Source: Neoroseomonas oryzicola
GTDB lineage: Bacteria > Pseudomonadota > Alphaproteobacteria > Acetobacterales > Acetobacteraceae
Length of the DNA: 64,000 nt
Assembly (NCBI RefSeq): GCF_012163135.1
Contig: NZ_JAAVUP010000003.1
Coordinates: 276,283-340,282, forward strand
Direction: 5' to 3'
Below are positions 45,230 to 52,932 of this stretch, piece after piece. Numbering within the stretch: the first letter of the stretch is position 1; each line of letters starts with the position of its first letter. The translations under genes and the position numbers were made by a program. The notes under the pieces were generated by a model. It saw only the letters and a list, made by a program, of their open reading frames with translations, made no database searches and was not told the origin of the DNA.

Positions 45230-46039
45230 CTACGGCGCGACTTCGTCCGTGAAGACATTGAACCCTGAAAGGGTGCAAGGTCCGAAGGTCGTCGCAATAG
45301 CCACATCGGTGGCATCGCGGCCGCGTGCCAGCAGGATCCGCCCAATGCGTGGCGCGTTGTTGCGCGCATCGAAGGTGTGCCATCGGTCATCGAGATAGAC
45401 TTCGAACCAGGCCGCAAAATCCATCGGACCATAAGGCGGCGGTACGCCGATATCGCCCAGGTAGCCGGTGCAATAGCGTGCAGGAATGTTCACGCACCGG
45501 CAGAGTGTTACAGCGAGATGTGCATAGTCGCGACAGACGCCCCGTCGCTCCGTAAAGGCCTCCGAGGCTGTCCGCGTGGCGCGCGCATGCTCATAGCCGA
45601 AGGCTATGCGTTCATGCACGTAGTCGCATATCGCCTGCACCCTGGCCCACCCGGTCGGCCCCTGCCCAAATAGCGACCAGGCGATGTCCGACAGACGATC
45701 AGTGTCGCAATAGCGGCTGCCGAGCAGGTAGATCAGCATCTCGTTCGGCAGCTCTTCCACCGGGCGCTGCCATGCGGCGCGGGCGATAATGTCCGGCATG
45801 CCCGAATCTTCGATGAGCAGGCGCGTCGAGATAATCATGCGCCCAGGAGGCGCGACAATGCGCGTGCACACATTCCCAAAGCTGTCCTGGTAGTTCCTGG
45901 CCTCGACCGGCGGATCAAAAGAAACCTGATGGGGACCGACGAGGTCCGGGGCGCGGGATGGATGCGGCGTGATCACGAGCAGCATGGGCGTGGGCTGTGG
46001 GCAGTCGTAGATGATCTCGCAGCCAGCGCTGATGCGCAT
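45230..46039 (-). CDS. Transglutaminase-like protease family protein (1)
   Basis: A 269-residue protein with a bacterial transglutaminase N-terminal beta domain (residues 1-100, MRISAGCEIIYDCPQPTPML) and a papain-like core with the catalytic triad: Cys in ERRGVCRDYAHLAVTLCR, His in DDRWHTFDARN, Asp two residues after the His-containing strand. The ATG at 46039 begins the conserved sequence; an ATG at 46072 is possible. No signal peptide. Such proteins often sit with circularly permuted ATP-grasp and alpha-E proteins as a predicted peptide-synthesis system; those partners are absent here. Pairs with the related gene just upstream. Confidence 0.88.
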   Translation of the reverse strand: MRISAGCEIIYDCPQPTPMLLVITPHPSRAPDLVGPHQVSFDPPVEARNYQDSFGNVCTRIVAPPGRMIISTRLLIEDSGMPDIIARAAWQRPVEELPNEMLIYLLGSRYCDTDRLSDIAWSLFGQGPTGWARVQAICDYVHERIAFGYEHARATRTASEAFTERRGVCRDYAHLAVTLCRCVNIPARYCTGYLGDIGVPPPYGPMDFAAWFEVYLDDRWHTFDARNNAPRIGRILLARGRDATDVAIATTFGPCTLSGFNVFTDEVAP

Positions 46040-46108
46040 GGGCAACTCCTTCTTTATGAGCCGACGCGACATGCGCGATAGGCCATATCGTGCCGGCCAG
46101 AACGCCCG

Positions 46109-46987
46109 TCACGACCCAGGTTCGATGGCCGTGACGCTGACATCGACTGTCATGCCGAGATTGTCGGAGGGAAACCCCGTCCAGGTGCCGTGAAGCGGCA
46201 CGATCTGCCGGTGGTCACGGGCGACGGCGACCCGGATCAGGTCACGGTTGCCGATGATGCCGTTCGTCGGGTCGAGTTCGACCCAGCCTGCGCCCGGGAC
46301 ATAGACCCGGAGCCAGGCATGCGTCGCTCCACCGCCAATCCGCCCGTCTTGCTCCGAAGCGTAGATGTAGCCGGAAACGAAGCGTGCCGCGAGGCCAAGC
46401 GAGCGAAGCACCTCGATCAGGAAGACCGCGAAGTCGCGGCAGGTGCCACTTCCGAGGTGGAGCGTCAGCAGCGGCTCCTGCACACCCTTCTCGGAGCGGG
46501 CGATGTAGGCGAAGCGCTGCCGCACCCCATGCGTCAGTCGGGCCAGCAGGTCGCGCGTTCCGGTCGGCCCGTCCCGCCTCAGGAACTGGCGTGCCCAGCG
46601 CTCGAGCTCATGGTCCGGGTCAGCGTATTGCCGCTCAATGGAGCGGGCCAGATCTGGAATGTCTTCGACATCGTAAGAGAAGGGGTAGATCTCGGCCCCG
46701 TGCTCGATGGGATAGTCGAGCGAGTTGACCGGCAAGTGGTCGAGCCGCACGCTGCTGTCGAAGCGCAGCTCGCACGCCCGTCCCGAGAAGCACGCGATCG
46801 CGACGCTGTTGCCGAACACGTCGTGGAGCCACCGGATCTCTGACGGTTCCGGCGTGATTTCGAGCTTCGCCTCGATCAGCCTCTGGTCGTGTCCCTCGCG
46901 CGGGCGGAACATCATCCGGTGCTCGCCGAAGGCGACCGGTTGTCGATATCGATAGGTCGTCACGTGATGGACACCGAGAATTGGCAT
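46109..46987 (-). CDS. Transglutaminase-like protease family protein (2)
   Basis: A 292-residue relative of the downstream protein. The N-terminal beta domain starts MPILGVHHVTTYRYRQPVAF. The catalytic core has Cys in GSGTCRDFAVFLIEVLRSLG, His in GGATHAWLRVYVPGAGW and Asp in ELDPTNG. This subtype (YRY...V.FGEHRMMFRPR) is the more common alphaproteobacterial one. It lies 69 bp before the second transglutaminase gene, so an operon is likely. The substrate is unknown; protein crosslinking, amide hydrolysis or peptide trimming are all possible for the fold. Confidence 0.9.
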   Translation of the reverse strand: MPILGVHHVTTYRYRQPVAFGEHRMMFRPREGHDQRLIEAKLEITPEPSEIRWLHDVFGNSVAIACFSGRACELRFDSSVRLDHLPVNSLDYPIEHGAEIYPFSYDVEDIPDLARSIERQYADPDHELERWARQFLRRDGPTGTRDLLARLTHGVRQRFAYIARSEKGVQEPLLTLHLGSGTCRDFAVFLIEVLRSLGLAARFVSGYIYASEQDGRIGGGATHAWLRVYVPGAGWVELDPTNGIIGNRDLIRVAVARDHRQIVPLHGTWTGFPSDNLGMTVDVSVTAIEPGS

Positions 46988-47331
46988 TGCGCTCCTTCCT
47001 GGCTTCGTCGCAACTGCGCTCCGTATCGCGACGGTCCTCTTCTGGGTCGTGAGGCGCGGCGCCGTGTCCCGGCTGGTCTCGGCTCGCTGTGACGCCGCCG
47101 CGGACGCTTAACGACTGCACCACAGCAGTCGGAGCCTTGCCCGGTACCGCGTATTGAAAGCCGTCCCCGGGGAGTGCCTTCGCCGTCGGCCCGGTAGCCG
47201 AACAGGGGAGGTCAGCCGGGACGGTGTCGTGCCCGTTTTCGTAGTCGGGCCGCTTCCTGCGGGAAAGATGATGCGATGCGTGCCGGTGGAACAGCGAACC
47301 GCTTGGGCATCCACGTTGACACGAGGTTCAT
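46988..47331. other. Intergenic region, no gene recognised
   Basis: 344 bp upstream of the transglutaminase pair. Open frames on both strands lack motifs. It must hold the promoter of that operon and the 3' end of the DUF1488-like gene. Confidence 0.35.
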
Positions 47332-47604
47332 TCAACCACGCTGGCGCCTGGCCTTAAGCGCAAAGGCCGCGGTTTCCGGGGGTTCCGGATCGAGCATGTC
47401 ATCTTCCCAGATGTGCAGGACACCCAGCGGCGGGCTCAGGCGCGCGCGCAGCTTCTCCAGTGCGGCTGCCTCAATGCGCCCACGCTCCGCAGCGAAGATT
47501 GCCGGCAGGTCGGTGCTGCGACGCGGTCTGGTCCCGCTGATGGCGAGCAGCGCGAGGCGTGAGATGGCGCAACGCACCTCGCTGCCATCCTCGGTCGTCA
47601 GCAT
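47332..47604 (-). CDS. DUF1488-like small protein
   Basis: A 90-residue protein: TEDGSEVRCAISRLALLAIS, GTRPRRSTDLPAIFAAERGR, IEAAALEKLRARL and HIWEDDM. This resembles DUF1488-type proteins of alphaproteobacteria. The in-frame codons just upstream (QRWDGHRLLF) also look homologous but have no ATG, GTG or TTG, so either a rare start is used or the N-terminus is trimmed. It lies 41 bp after the stop of the next small gene on the same strand. Function unknown. Confidence 0.6.
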   Translation of the reverse strand: MLTTEDGSEVRCAISRLALLAISGTRPRRSTDLPAIFAAERGRIEAAALEKLRARLSPPLGVLHIWEDDMLDPEPPETAAFALKARRQRG

Positions 47605-47645
47605 GAACAGCAGCCGATGGCCATCCCAGCGCTGCGATGCTCAGG

Positions 47646-47897
47646 TCATCGCCGCATCGCGGCGTCGGTCGCGAGCACAGTCGCCAGTTCGCTTGGCGTG
47701 ATTGAATAGGGCCGCGCCACCCGCCCGGAGGCGAGACCATGCCGCGAGATCGTCATGCCCGTTAGCCGCCAGGCGGGGAAGGAAAGGCCGTCGAGCATCT
47801 CCTGCTCCGTATCCACGCGGTAGCAGCCCGCCGGCAGCGCCGCGGGATGGGCGGCAATCCGGAAAGGGTGGCGGAATTCCACGATCTCGTTGGTCAT
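47646..47897 (-). CDS. Small hypothetical protein
   Basis: An 83-residue protein (MTNEIVEFRHPFRIAAHPAA). The segment LPAGCYRVDTEQEMLDGLSFPAWRLTGMTI and a C-terminal YSITPSELATVLATDAA look folded and resemble a conserved alphaproteobacterial hypothetical family, but no domain name can be given. The ATG at 47897 was preferred over one at 47909. It lies 18 bp after the stop of the one-helix membrane protein and 41 bp before the DUF1488-like gene, so the three small genes may form an operon. Confidence 0.65.
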   Translation of the reverse strand: MTNEIVEFRHPFRIAAHPAALPAGCYRVDTEQEMLDGLSFPAWRLTGMTISRHGLASGRVARPYSITPSELATVLATDAAMRR

Positions 47898-47915
47898 GCG
47901 CGATTCCATGGCGGG

Positions 47916-48275
47916 TCACCGCGCCAGGCGGTCGGCGCAGGCGCGCGCGACATCGGGGTCGACGGCGGTGCCGCCCGCTGGATCGGTGGAGAAGCGGCGC
48001 GCCAGCGCAGTCCGCGCCGACCAGTCGAGCCGCGCGGTATCCGGAGTATCGCCGCGCGCGCGGCTCGCGCAATGGATTGCCTGCTGCTCGACAATCCCGT
48101 TATGGACAAGGGTCTGCGCCGTGCTGGTGCGCACCTGGAAGCCGATCATGCCGGAAATGATCGGCCCGGCCACGAGCCCTACGCCCAGGGCCAGGAGCAG
48201 GGGCTTAGCGCGCGTCCATCGCGCAGAGGCATCGGCACGGAGGCGAGCGAAGACGCTCGGCGTGTCGGCGGACAT
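47916..48275 (-). CDS. Hypothetical protein with one transmembrane helix
   Basis: A 119-residue protein with a basic cytoplasmic start (MSADTPSVFARLRADASARW), one membrane helix at about residues 25-48 (KPLLLALGVGLVAGPIISGM) and a 70-residue outer part with two Cys residues (HCASRARGD and VARACADRL) that could form a disulphide. The family is not recognised. First gene of the three-gene run of small proteins. Confidence 0.65.
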   Translation of the reverse strand: MSADTPSVFARLRADASARWTRAKPLLLALGVGLVAGPIISGMIGFQVRTSTAQTLVHNGIVEQQAIHCASRARGDTPDTARLDWSARTALARRFSTDPAGGTAVDPDVARACADRLAR

Positions 48276-48715
48276 GGATCATTCTCCTAGAGCAGCCATG
48301 TCGTACAGGGATTGCCTGTATATCCTGTCAAAACGAAGCGAGATTTCGCATGTAACGAGCAGGAATCGGCTGAATTTGAATTATACGATGATTTTTCTGG
48401 AAGCACAATGATTCCCAATTTGAAATTTCATTTCTATATACGTGAGGCTCATTTTCTCGATCACATATTGCAACGAATTAAAACTGCGCGACGGTATTTC
48501 TTGAGACGCTGGCGACCGGACCGAGGGCGAAAGTTCCTCTACAGGCCATCGGTGCGGTCGACACCCCGACCTGCGCGGAAGGCCCGGCCACGCTCTATGC
48601 CCGCATGGCACAGGCCCGCATCGGGTGAGGTGTTGGTGTGTAGCGGCACACATGGTCGGTGGTCCTACTGATGCACGTGCTACCCAGAGAATTTCGTTCC
48701 CCGGTTCCCACCGCT
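48276..48715. other. AT-rich intergenic patch
   Basis: No gene is called. The stretch from about 48365 to 48510 is strikingly AT-rich compared with the rest of the window (runs such as GAATTTGAATTATACGATG). An open frame at 48312-48671 crosses it but has no motif or ribosome site. Just before repeat block B the sequence GGTTCCCACCGCTGCTCCA resembles a worn tRNA 3' end. Confidence 0.5.
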
Positions 48716-48900
48716 GCTCCAATCTCCTCTCTCACAATTTGTCTCTCCTGCTCATGGCACCGCGCTGAGGCGCAGGCTTTGCCGTGGTTTGCGCGTGGAC
48801 CTTGATGGTTCGAGGGCGCAACACACGCCGATTTCGGGCCACGGAGAGCAGAGAGTCTCCAAACCTTGAGGGTAGGGCAATTCTGCCCCCAAGCTCTATT
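48716..48900 (+). repeat. Repeat block B (partner of the block at tRNA-Gly)
   Basis: Direct, diverged copy of 15299-15481, beginning with the same GCTCCAATC and sharing TGGACCTTGATGGTTCGA and AGAGTCTCCAAACCTTGAGG. The two copies bracket 33 kb of accessory genes. The 240 bp after it, up to the RsbW-like gene, hold no recognised gene. Confidence 0.75.
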
Positions 48901-49142
48901 CTATTGATTTTGCAATGCTTTCTCTGCGCCATGCTTGGGGTATCTCGGGAAGCCGACCGCCTGGCAAAAGGTGCTGGAGAGCAGAGAGGTGGGTTGTCCA
49001 ACCCGCGCCGATACCGGTCACGGCTCCTCGTTTGAAAAAGCGTCGTCACCTTGCCGGATCAGCGGACGGAGTCGCGTGGCCTACCGGTTGCCCGTCGCTT
49101 CCTGCCATGGGAAGCTGTCCGGAGCACAGGCGGAAAGCCCGG

Positions 49143-49625
49143 ATGGCAGCTTCGCCGGACGGCGCGGAACAGGAAATCCGTATCCTGAACCGGCTGGACC
49201 AGATCGCCGAGGTCGCAGCTTTCGTCGAGGTGTTCGGCAGCGCCAACGGCCTGCCCGGAGACATCGTCAACGCGCTGAATGTCGCTCTCGACGAAGTGCT
49301 CTGCAACGCGATCTCCTACGGCTTTCCGGACGGCGGACAACACGCCATCACGGTCCGCCTCGGCTACCAAGGCGGTGAAGCGTGGGCCGAGGTCGTCGAT
49401 AACGGCATACCCTTCGATCCGCTCGCCTCTTCCGCCGCGCCTGACGTGGGTACAGGACTGCACGACCGTAGGGTTGGCGGCCTGGGGTTGCTCTTCATGC
49501 GCCATCTGATGGACGATGTTGCATACAGGCGCGAGGGGCACTTCAACCGGCTCCGACTGCGCAAGACGATCGGGGCGTCGACCGCGCGCGGGGAGGATGC
49601 GACTGGTGCAGCTGACGATAGCTGA
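49143..49625 (+). CDS. Anti-sigma-factor kinase, RsbW/SpoIIAB-like
   Basis: A 160-residue GHKL ATPase of the HATPase_c_2 type. The N-box is NVALDEVLCNAISYGF, the G1 box VVDNGIPFDP, and the G2 region GVGGLGLL-like (VGGLGLLFMRHLMDDVAYR), ending RLRLRKTI. Such kinases bind a sigma factor or other target and phosphorylate a STAS antagonist. Start ATG 49143. It overlaps the STAS gene at 49597 by 29 bases, so they are co-translated. With the SpoIIE phosphatase at 55979 and a second STAS at 57339, it forms a partner-switching set; no sigma factor gene lies in the window. Confidence 0.9.
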   Translation: MAASPDGAEQEIRILNRLDQIAEVAAFVEVFGSANGLPGDIVNALNVALDEVLCNAISYGFPDGGQHAITVRLGYQGGEAWAEVVDNGIPFDPLASSAAPDVGTGLHDRRVGGLGLLFMRHLMDDVAYRREGHFNRLRLRKTIGASTARGEDATGAADDS

Positions 49626-49947
49626 GGATACTGTCGGGAGCGCAACGATCCTGGCGGCTCAGGGACGCATCGATTCCAACACCTCGAAGCAATTGGGCGA
49701 GCGGTTGAACGCGCTGATCGAAGCCGGGACGCCGTCCGTCGTCATCGACCTTGGCGAGCTTCTCTACATCAGCAGCGCCGGCTTCCGCATCCTGCTGATC
49801 GCGGCAAGGCTCGCCGAAGCGCGCGGCGCCGGCCTCGCCCTCTGCGGCCTGTCGCCCGAAGTGCGGCGGCTGTTCGACCTCGGCCAGTTCTCTCGGCTCT
49901 TCCCGATCTTCGCGACGCGGGAGGAGGCGGTCCGGCAGGCCGGATGA
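49597..49947 (+). CDS. STAS-domain anti-anti-sigma factor (1)
   Basis: A 116-residue SpoIIAA/RsbV-like protein: AAQGRIDSNTSKQLGERLN, the strand VVIDLGELLYISSAGFRILL with the phosphorylatable Ser60 in ISSAG, and a C-terminal helix LFDLGQFSRLF. Expected to be phosphorylated by the upstream RsbW-like kinase and freed by the SpoIIE-type phosphatase. The ATG at 49597 has GGGAGG immediately upstream, inside the kinase gene. It ends 16 bp from the stop of the convergent NCS2 permease. Confidence 0.92.
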   Translation: MRLVQLTIAEDTVGSATILAAQGRIDSNTSKQLGERLNALIEAGTPSVVIDLGELLYISSAGFRILLIAARLAEARGAGLALCGLSPEVRRLFDLGQFSRLFPIFATREEAVRQAG

Positions 49948-49963
49948 GGCACCCGCCTCCGGT

Positions 49964-51688
49964 TCAGTGATCGAAGTGCAGCACGAGCACCGAATGGCCG
50001 CCCCGCACCGCCGCCTGGACGCGGTCCGCGTTTCCCCTGACCAGGTAGCCGGCCAGGCGGAGCAGGCCGTCGGGTGCCGAGACGATCTCGTCGTGGCTCG
50101 GCGCCTCGGCGCCTAGACTGAGGAGTTCGCCATCGTAGGTCAGGCGGATGTCGAGATTGTACTCGTCGAACATCGCCTCGACCGTGATGGGCCCGGTCAC
50201 GCCGCAATGCTCGATGATGGCCTCGACGGACTGGCAGGCGCCGAAGATCGCGCGCTGCAGCACGTCGCGACGCGCGCCCCAGCGGGAACCCTGCATCTCG
50301 AGGAAGGCCCGGATGGTATCGATGGCGGCGGCGTCGGGAGGCAGCAGCACCGTCTCCCGGCTGCGCACGCCGATCCGGAACAGCGCATTGAGGAAGAGCG
50401 CGGCGATCAGGCCCATGGCCAGGTCGGAGACAAAGTAGGGCTGCAGCGCAGTCGGCAGGCCTGCGTAGAACTCGGGCATCACGTTGCGGCTCAGCGCGAT
50501 GGTGAGCGCCAGGCCGATCACCAGGGTCTTCCGCGCGTCCAGTGCGCGGCTCATCACGATCTGCAGGCCATTCACCAGGACGAAGGACGCGGCGAACACG
50601 ATCGCGGCGCCGAGCACCGGCCTCGGGATGGAGAGATAGAACAGGGCGGCGGCCGGCAGCGCCGACAACGTGATCAGCAGCCCTCCGATCCAGAGGCCGA
50701 CCACCCGCGCCGTAACCCCGGTGGCGGTGGCCAAGCCGACGCTGGATGCGTTTGACGTGCCGCCCATGCATCCGGCGCCGGCGGCAAGGATCGTCGCTGC
50801 CCCGTCAGCCAGGGCGCCGGCCGACATGGTCCGCGGCTCGGGGCGCACCCAGTTGCGGTCGTTGACCTTCTGACTGACCGCGACATCGCCCATGACGCGC
50901 AGGCAGCACGCCAGCGCGACGGCGAAGAAGGGGACCGCGAGGGCGGGATCGAACCGGGGCACGTGCAACGACCACTCCGGCAGGGCGACCAGTGGCGCCG
51001 CCGCGATCGCGGCCAGTGCGTGCGAATCGATGAGGCCCGCCGCCAGTCCGACCAGGTAGGTGCAGACGATGCCCATGATCGGGCTGTACCTGCGAAGGTA
51101 GGTGCCGCCCCAGACATGCGTTCCGACCATCATCGCCAGGGCGCCGCCACCGAGCACCACCTCGGCGGCCGGCACCGTCGCCGCGGAACCGTCCGCCACT
51201 CCCAACAGCAGCTTCGTTCCGAGCACGCCGAGCGACAGGCCGACCAGCACCACGCAGAGCCCTGAGATCTCGGCCGGGAAGAAGGACCGCAACCGCCCGA
51301 TGATGCGCGAGAGCGCGATCTCGACCACACCGGCGAACAGGGTCATGCCGAGCACGAGCGGCATGCCGCCGAGCCTGGCCGCGGCAAGAGTGGCACCGAT
51401 ATGGATGCCGCTGAACGTCCATGGAATCAGGTAGCCCGAGCCGAAATGCGTACGAGCCTGGCACAGCAGCAAGGTCCCGATGCCGATGACGGCGAAGCCG
51501 ACGCGGATGCCCTGCATCGTCTGCTCCGGCCCGATGCCCGCCGTCGTCAGGGCGAAGAGCAGATAGACGGTGTTGAGCAGCAGCGTCGATACGTGCTGCA
51601 GCGCCAGGAGGGCGCAGGTCAGGGCCGGAGGCCTGTCCTCGACACCATAGAGAAGGTTCTCGGGCCGCGTCGGTAGCCGCGAATCCAT
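49964..51688 (-). CDS. NCS2-family nucleobase permease with C-terminal RsbW-like domain
   Basis: A 574-residue protein. Residues 1-430 are a 12-14-helix NCS2 (xanthine/uracil permease) transporter: LALQHVSTLLLNTVYLLFAL at the start, the FPAEISGLCVVLVGLSLG helix and GGTSNASSVGLATATGVTARVVG. The last 140 residues leave the membrane (LPPDAAAIDTIRAFLEMQGS) and align with a GHKL kinase: AIFGACQSVEAIIEHCGVTGP / TVEAMFDEYNLDIRLTYDGE / LRLAGYLVRGNADRVQAAVR / GGHSVLVLHFDH. N- and G-box residues are changed, so ATP binding is doubtful. It precedes the TRAP-binding gene's 3' end by 6 bp in the same direction and is convergent with the STAS gene. Confidence 0.88.
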   Translation of the reverse strand: MDSRLPTRPENLLYGVEDRPPALTCALLALQHVSTLLLNTVYLLFALTTAGIGPEQTMQGIRVGFAVIGIGTLLLCQARTHFGSGYLIPWTFSGIHIGATLAAARLGGMPLVLGMTLFAGVVEIALSRIIGRLRSFFPAEISGLCVVLVGLSLGVLGTKLLLGVADGSAATVPAAEVVLGGGALAMMVGTHVWGGTYLRRYSPIMGIVCTYLVGLAAGLIDSHALAAIAAAPLVALPEWSLHVPRFDPALAVPFFAVALACCLRVMGDVAVSQKVNDRNWVRPEPRTMSAGALADGAATILAAGAGCMGGTSNASSVGLATATGVTARVVGLWIGGLLITLSALPAAALFYLSIPRPVLGAAIVFAASFVLVNGLQIVMSRALDARKTLVIGLALTIALSRNVMPEFYAGLPTALQPYFVSDLAMGLIAALFLNALFRIGVRSRETVLLPPDAAAIDTIRAFLEMQGSRWGARRDVLQRAIFGACQSVEAIIEHCGVTGPITVEAMFDEYNLDIRLTYDGELLSLGAEAPSHDEIVSAPDGLLRLAGYLVRGNADRVQAAVRGGHSVLVLHFDH

Positions 51689-51694
51689 CGTTGA

Positions 51695-52768
51695 TCAGTC
51701 GAGTCCCCGGGCGTTCAGGAAGGCCCGTTCCGCAATGTCGCTCCAGTTCCGGATCGCCCCCTGGAAGGCGCGATGGCTTGCCGAGATGAGACGGGCGTGG
51801 CTGTCGCGCGAGCCGGCCTCGGCGAGGACGTCGCGGCTCTGCCGCAGCAGCTCGCGCAGCAGCGCGTCGTCGAACCGGCGGATCTGCACCGTGCCCGCTT
51901 CCCGCAGCCGCGCCAGCCAGATCGCGTTGTTGGCATTGAACTCGGCGAGCGAGCGGGAGAATTCGCCGGCCGCGATAGCCTCGATCAGGCGACGGTCGCT
52001 CGGCGCAAGGCTCTCCCAGATGCCGATATTGATGCCGAGCGTCAGCGCCGTGCCGGGCTCGTGGAAGCCGGGGTAGTAGTAGAAGTTCGCCACCTCGTGC
52101 AGGCCGAGCGCCATGTCCGCCCAGGGGCCGACCCACTCGCTCGCATCCAGCGCGCCTGAGCGGAGCGCGGGACGGATCTCGCCCCCCGCCACGTTCACCA
52201 CCGTGGCGCTCATGCGCCGCAAAACTTCGCCGCCGAGCCCCGGCATGCGGTAGCGCAGCCCGCGGAAACCGTCGGTGGAAGTGATCTCCCTGGTGAACCA
52301 GCCACCCATCTGGGAACCCGTGCTGCCGCACAGGATCGGCTTGATGCCGTGCTCGGCGCTGAGCGCGTCCCACAGAGCCTGGCCACCGCCGTAGCGCACC
52401 CAGGCGAAATGCTCCTGCGCAGTGAGGCCGAAGGGCACCGCGGCGAAGAAGGCGAAGCCCGGTGACTTGGATTCGAAGTAGTAGTCGGCCGAATGGTACA
52501 TGTCTGCGACACCCGCCGACACGGCGTCGAGGGTATCGAAGGGCCGCACGACGGCGCCGGCGGGGGTGACTTCGATCCGCAGCCTGCCATTCGTCGCGGC
52601 TTGGATGGCCTCCGCCAGTTGCACGGCGGCGTCCAGGGTTCCCGGAACGTTGCTGGGCCAGTCGGTCACCATCCGGAATTCACGGATGCCTTGCGCCAGT
52701 GCCGGCGCGCCCAGCGCTGTCACCGCCACGCCCGTCCCGGCGCCGGCCAGCAGGTTTCGACGCTTCAT
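51695..52768 (-). CDS. TRAP-type solute-binding protein (DctP family), orphan
   Basis: A 357-residue periplasmic binding protein with a Tat-like signal MKRRNLLAGAGTGVAVTALG. The mature part EFRMVTDWPSNVPGTLDAAV, LRIEVTPAGAVVRPFDTLDA, the Arg-type ligand helix FRGLRYRMPGLGGEVLRRM and LDASEWVGPWADMALGLHEV match the TRAP DctP family acting on keto or hydroxy acids and related ligands. No DctQ/DctM membrane subunits are present. It is first in a minus-strand pair with the NCS2 permease and divergent from the TorS-like kinase (164 bp), so a sensing role is likely. Confidence 0.9.
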   Translation of the reverse strand: MKRRNLLAGAGTGVAVTALGAPALAQGIREFRMVTDWPSNVPGTLDAAVQLAEAIQAATNGRLRIEVTPAGAVVRPFDTLDAVSAGVADMYHSADYYFESKSPGFAFFAAVPFGLTAQEHFAWVRYGGGQALWDALSAEHGIKPILCGSTGSQMGGWFTREITSTDGFRGLRYRMPGLGGEVLRRMSATVVNVAGGEIRPALRSGALDASEWVGPWADMALGLHEVANFYYYPGFHEPGTALTLGINIGIWESLAPSDRRLIEAIAAGEFSRSLAEFNANNAIWLARLREAGTVQIRRFDDALLRELLRQSRDVLAEAGSRDSHARLISASHRAFQGAIRNWSDIAERAFLNARGLD

Positions 52769-52932
52769 GCCCCCTCGTCCCCCTGCTTCACCGCAGCTGC
52801 AGCCGGATTTTGATGGACGCTAACAGGCCGACATTGTGCGCGGAAGTGGGTTCGCATCCTCGCCCCCCCCCTCGCAACGGCCTGACCTTCCGTGCGGGGT
52901 TCCGGCCTTGCCGGCCTTGAGGCAAACTCCGG

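Noticed and set aside
48312..48671. A 119-codon frame across the AT-rich patch
   Set aside because: No ribosome site, no motif, and the composition changes abruptly along the frame.
48640..48720. A second tRNA gene before repeat block B
   Set aside because: Only a T-arm-like GGTTC and a GCTCCA end are seen; no anticodon or acceptor pairing could be formed.
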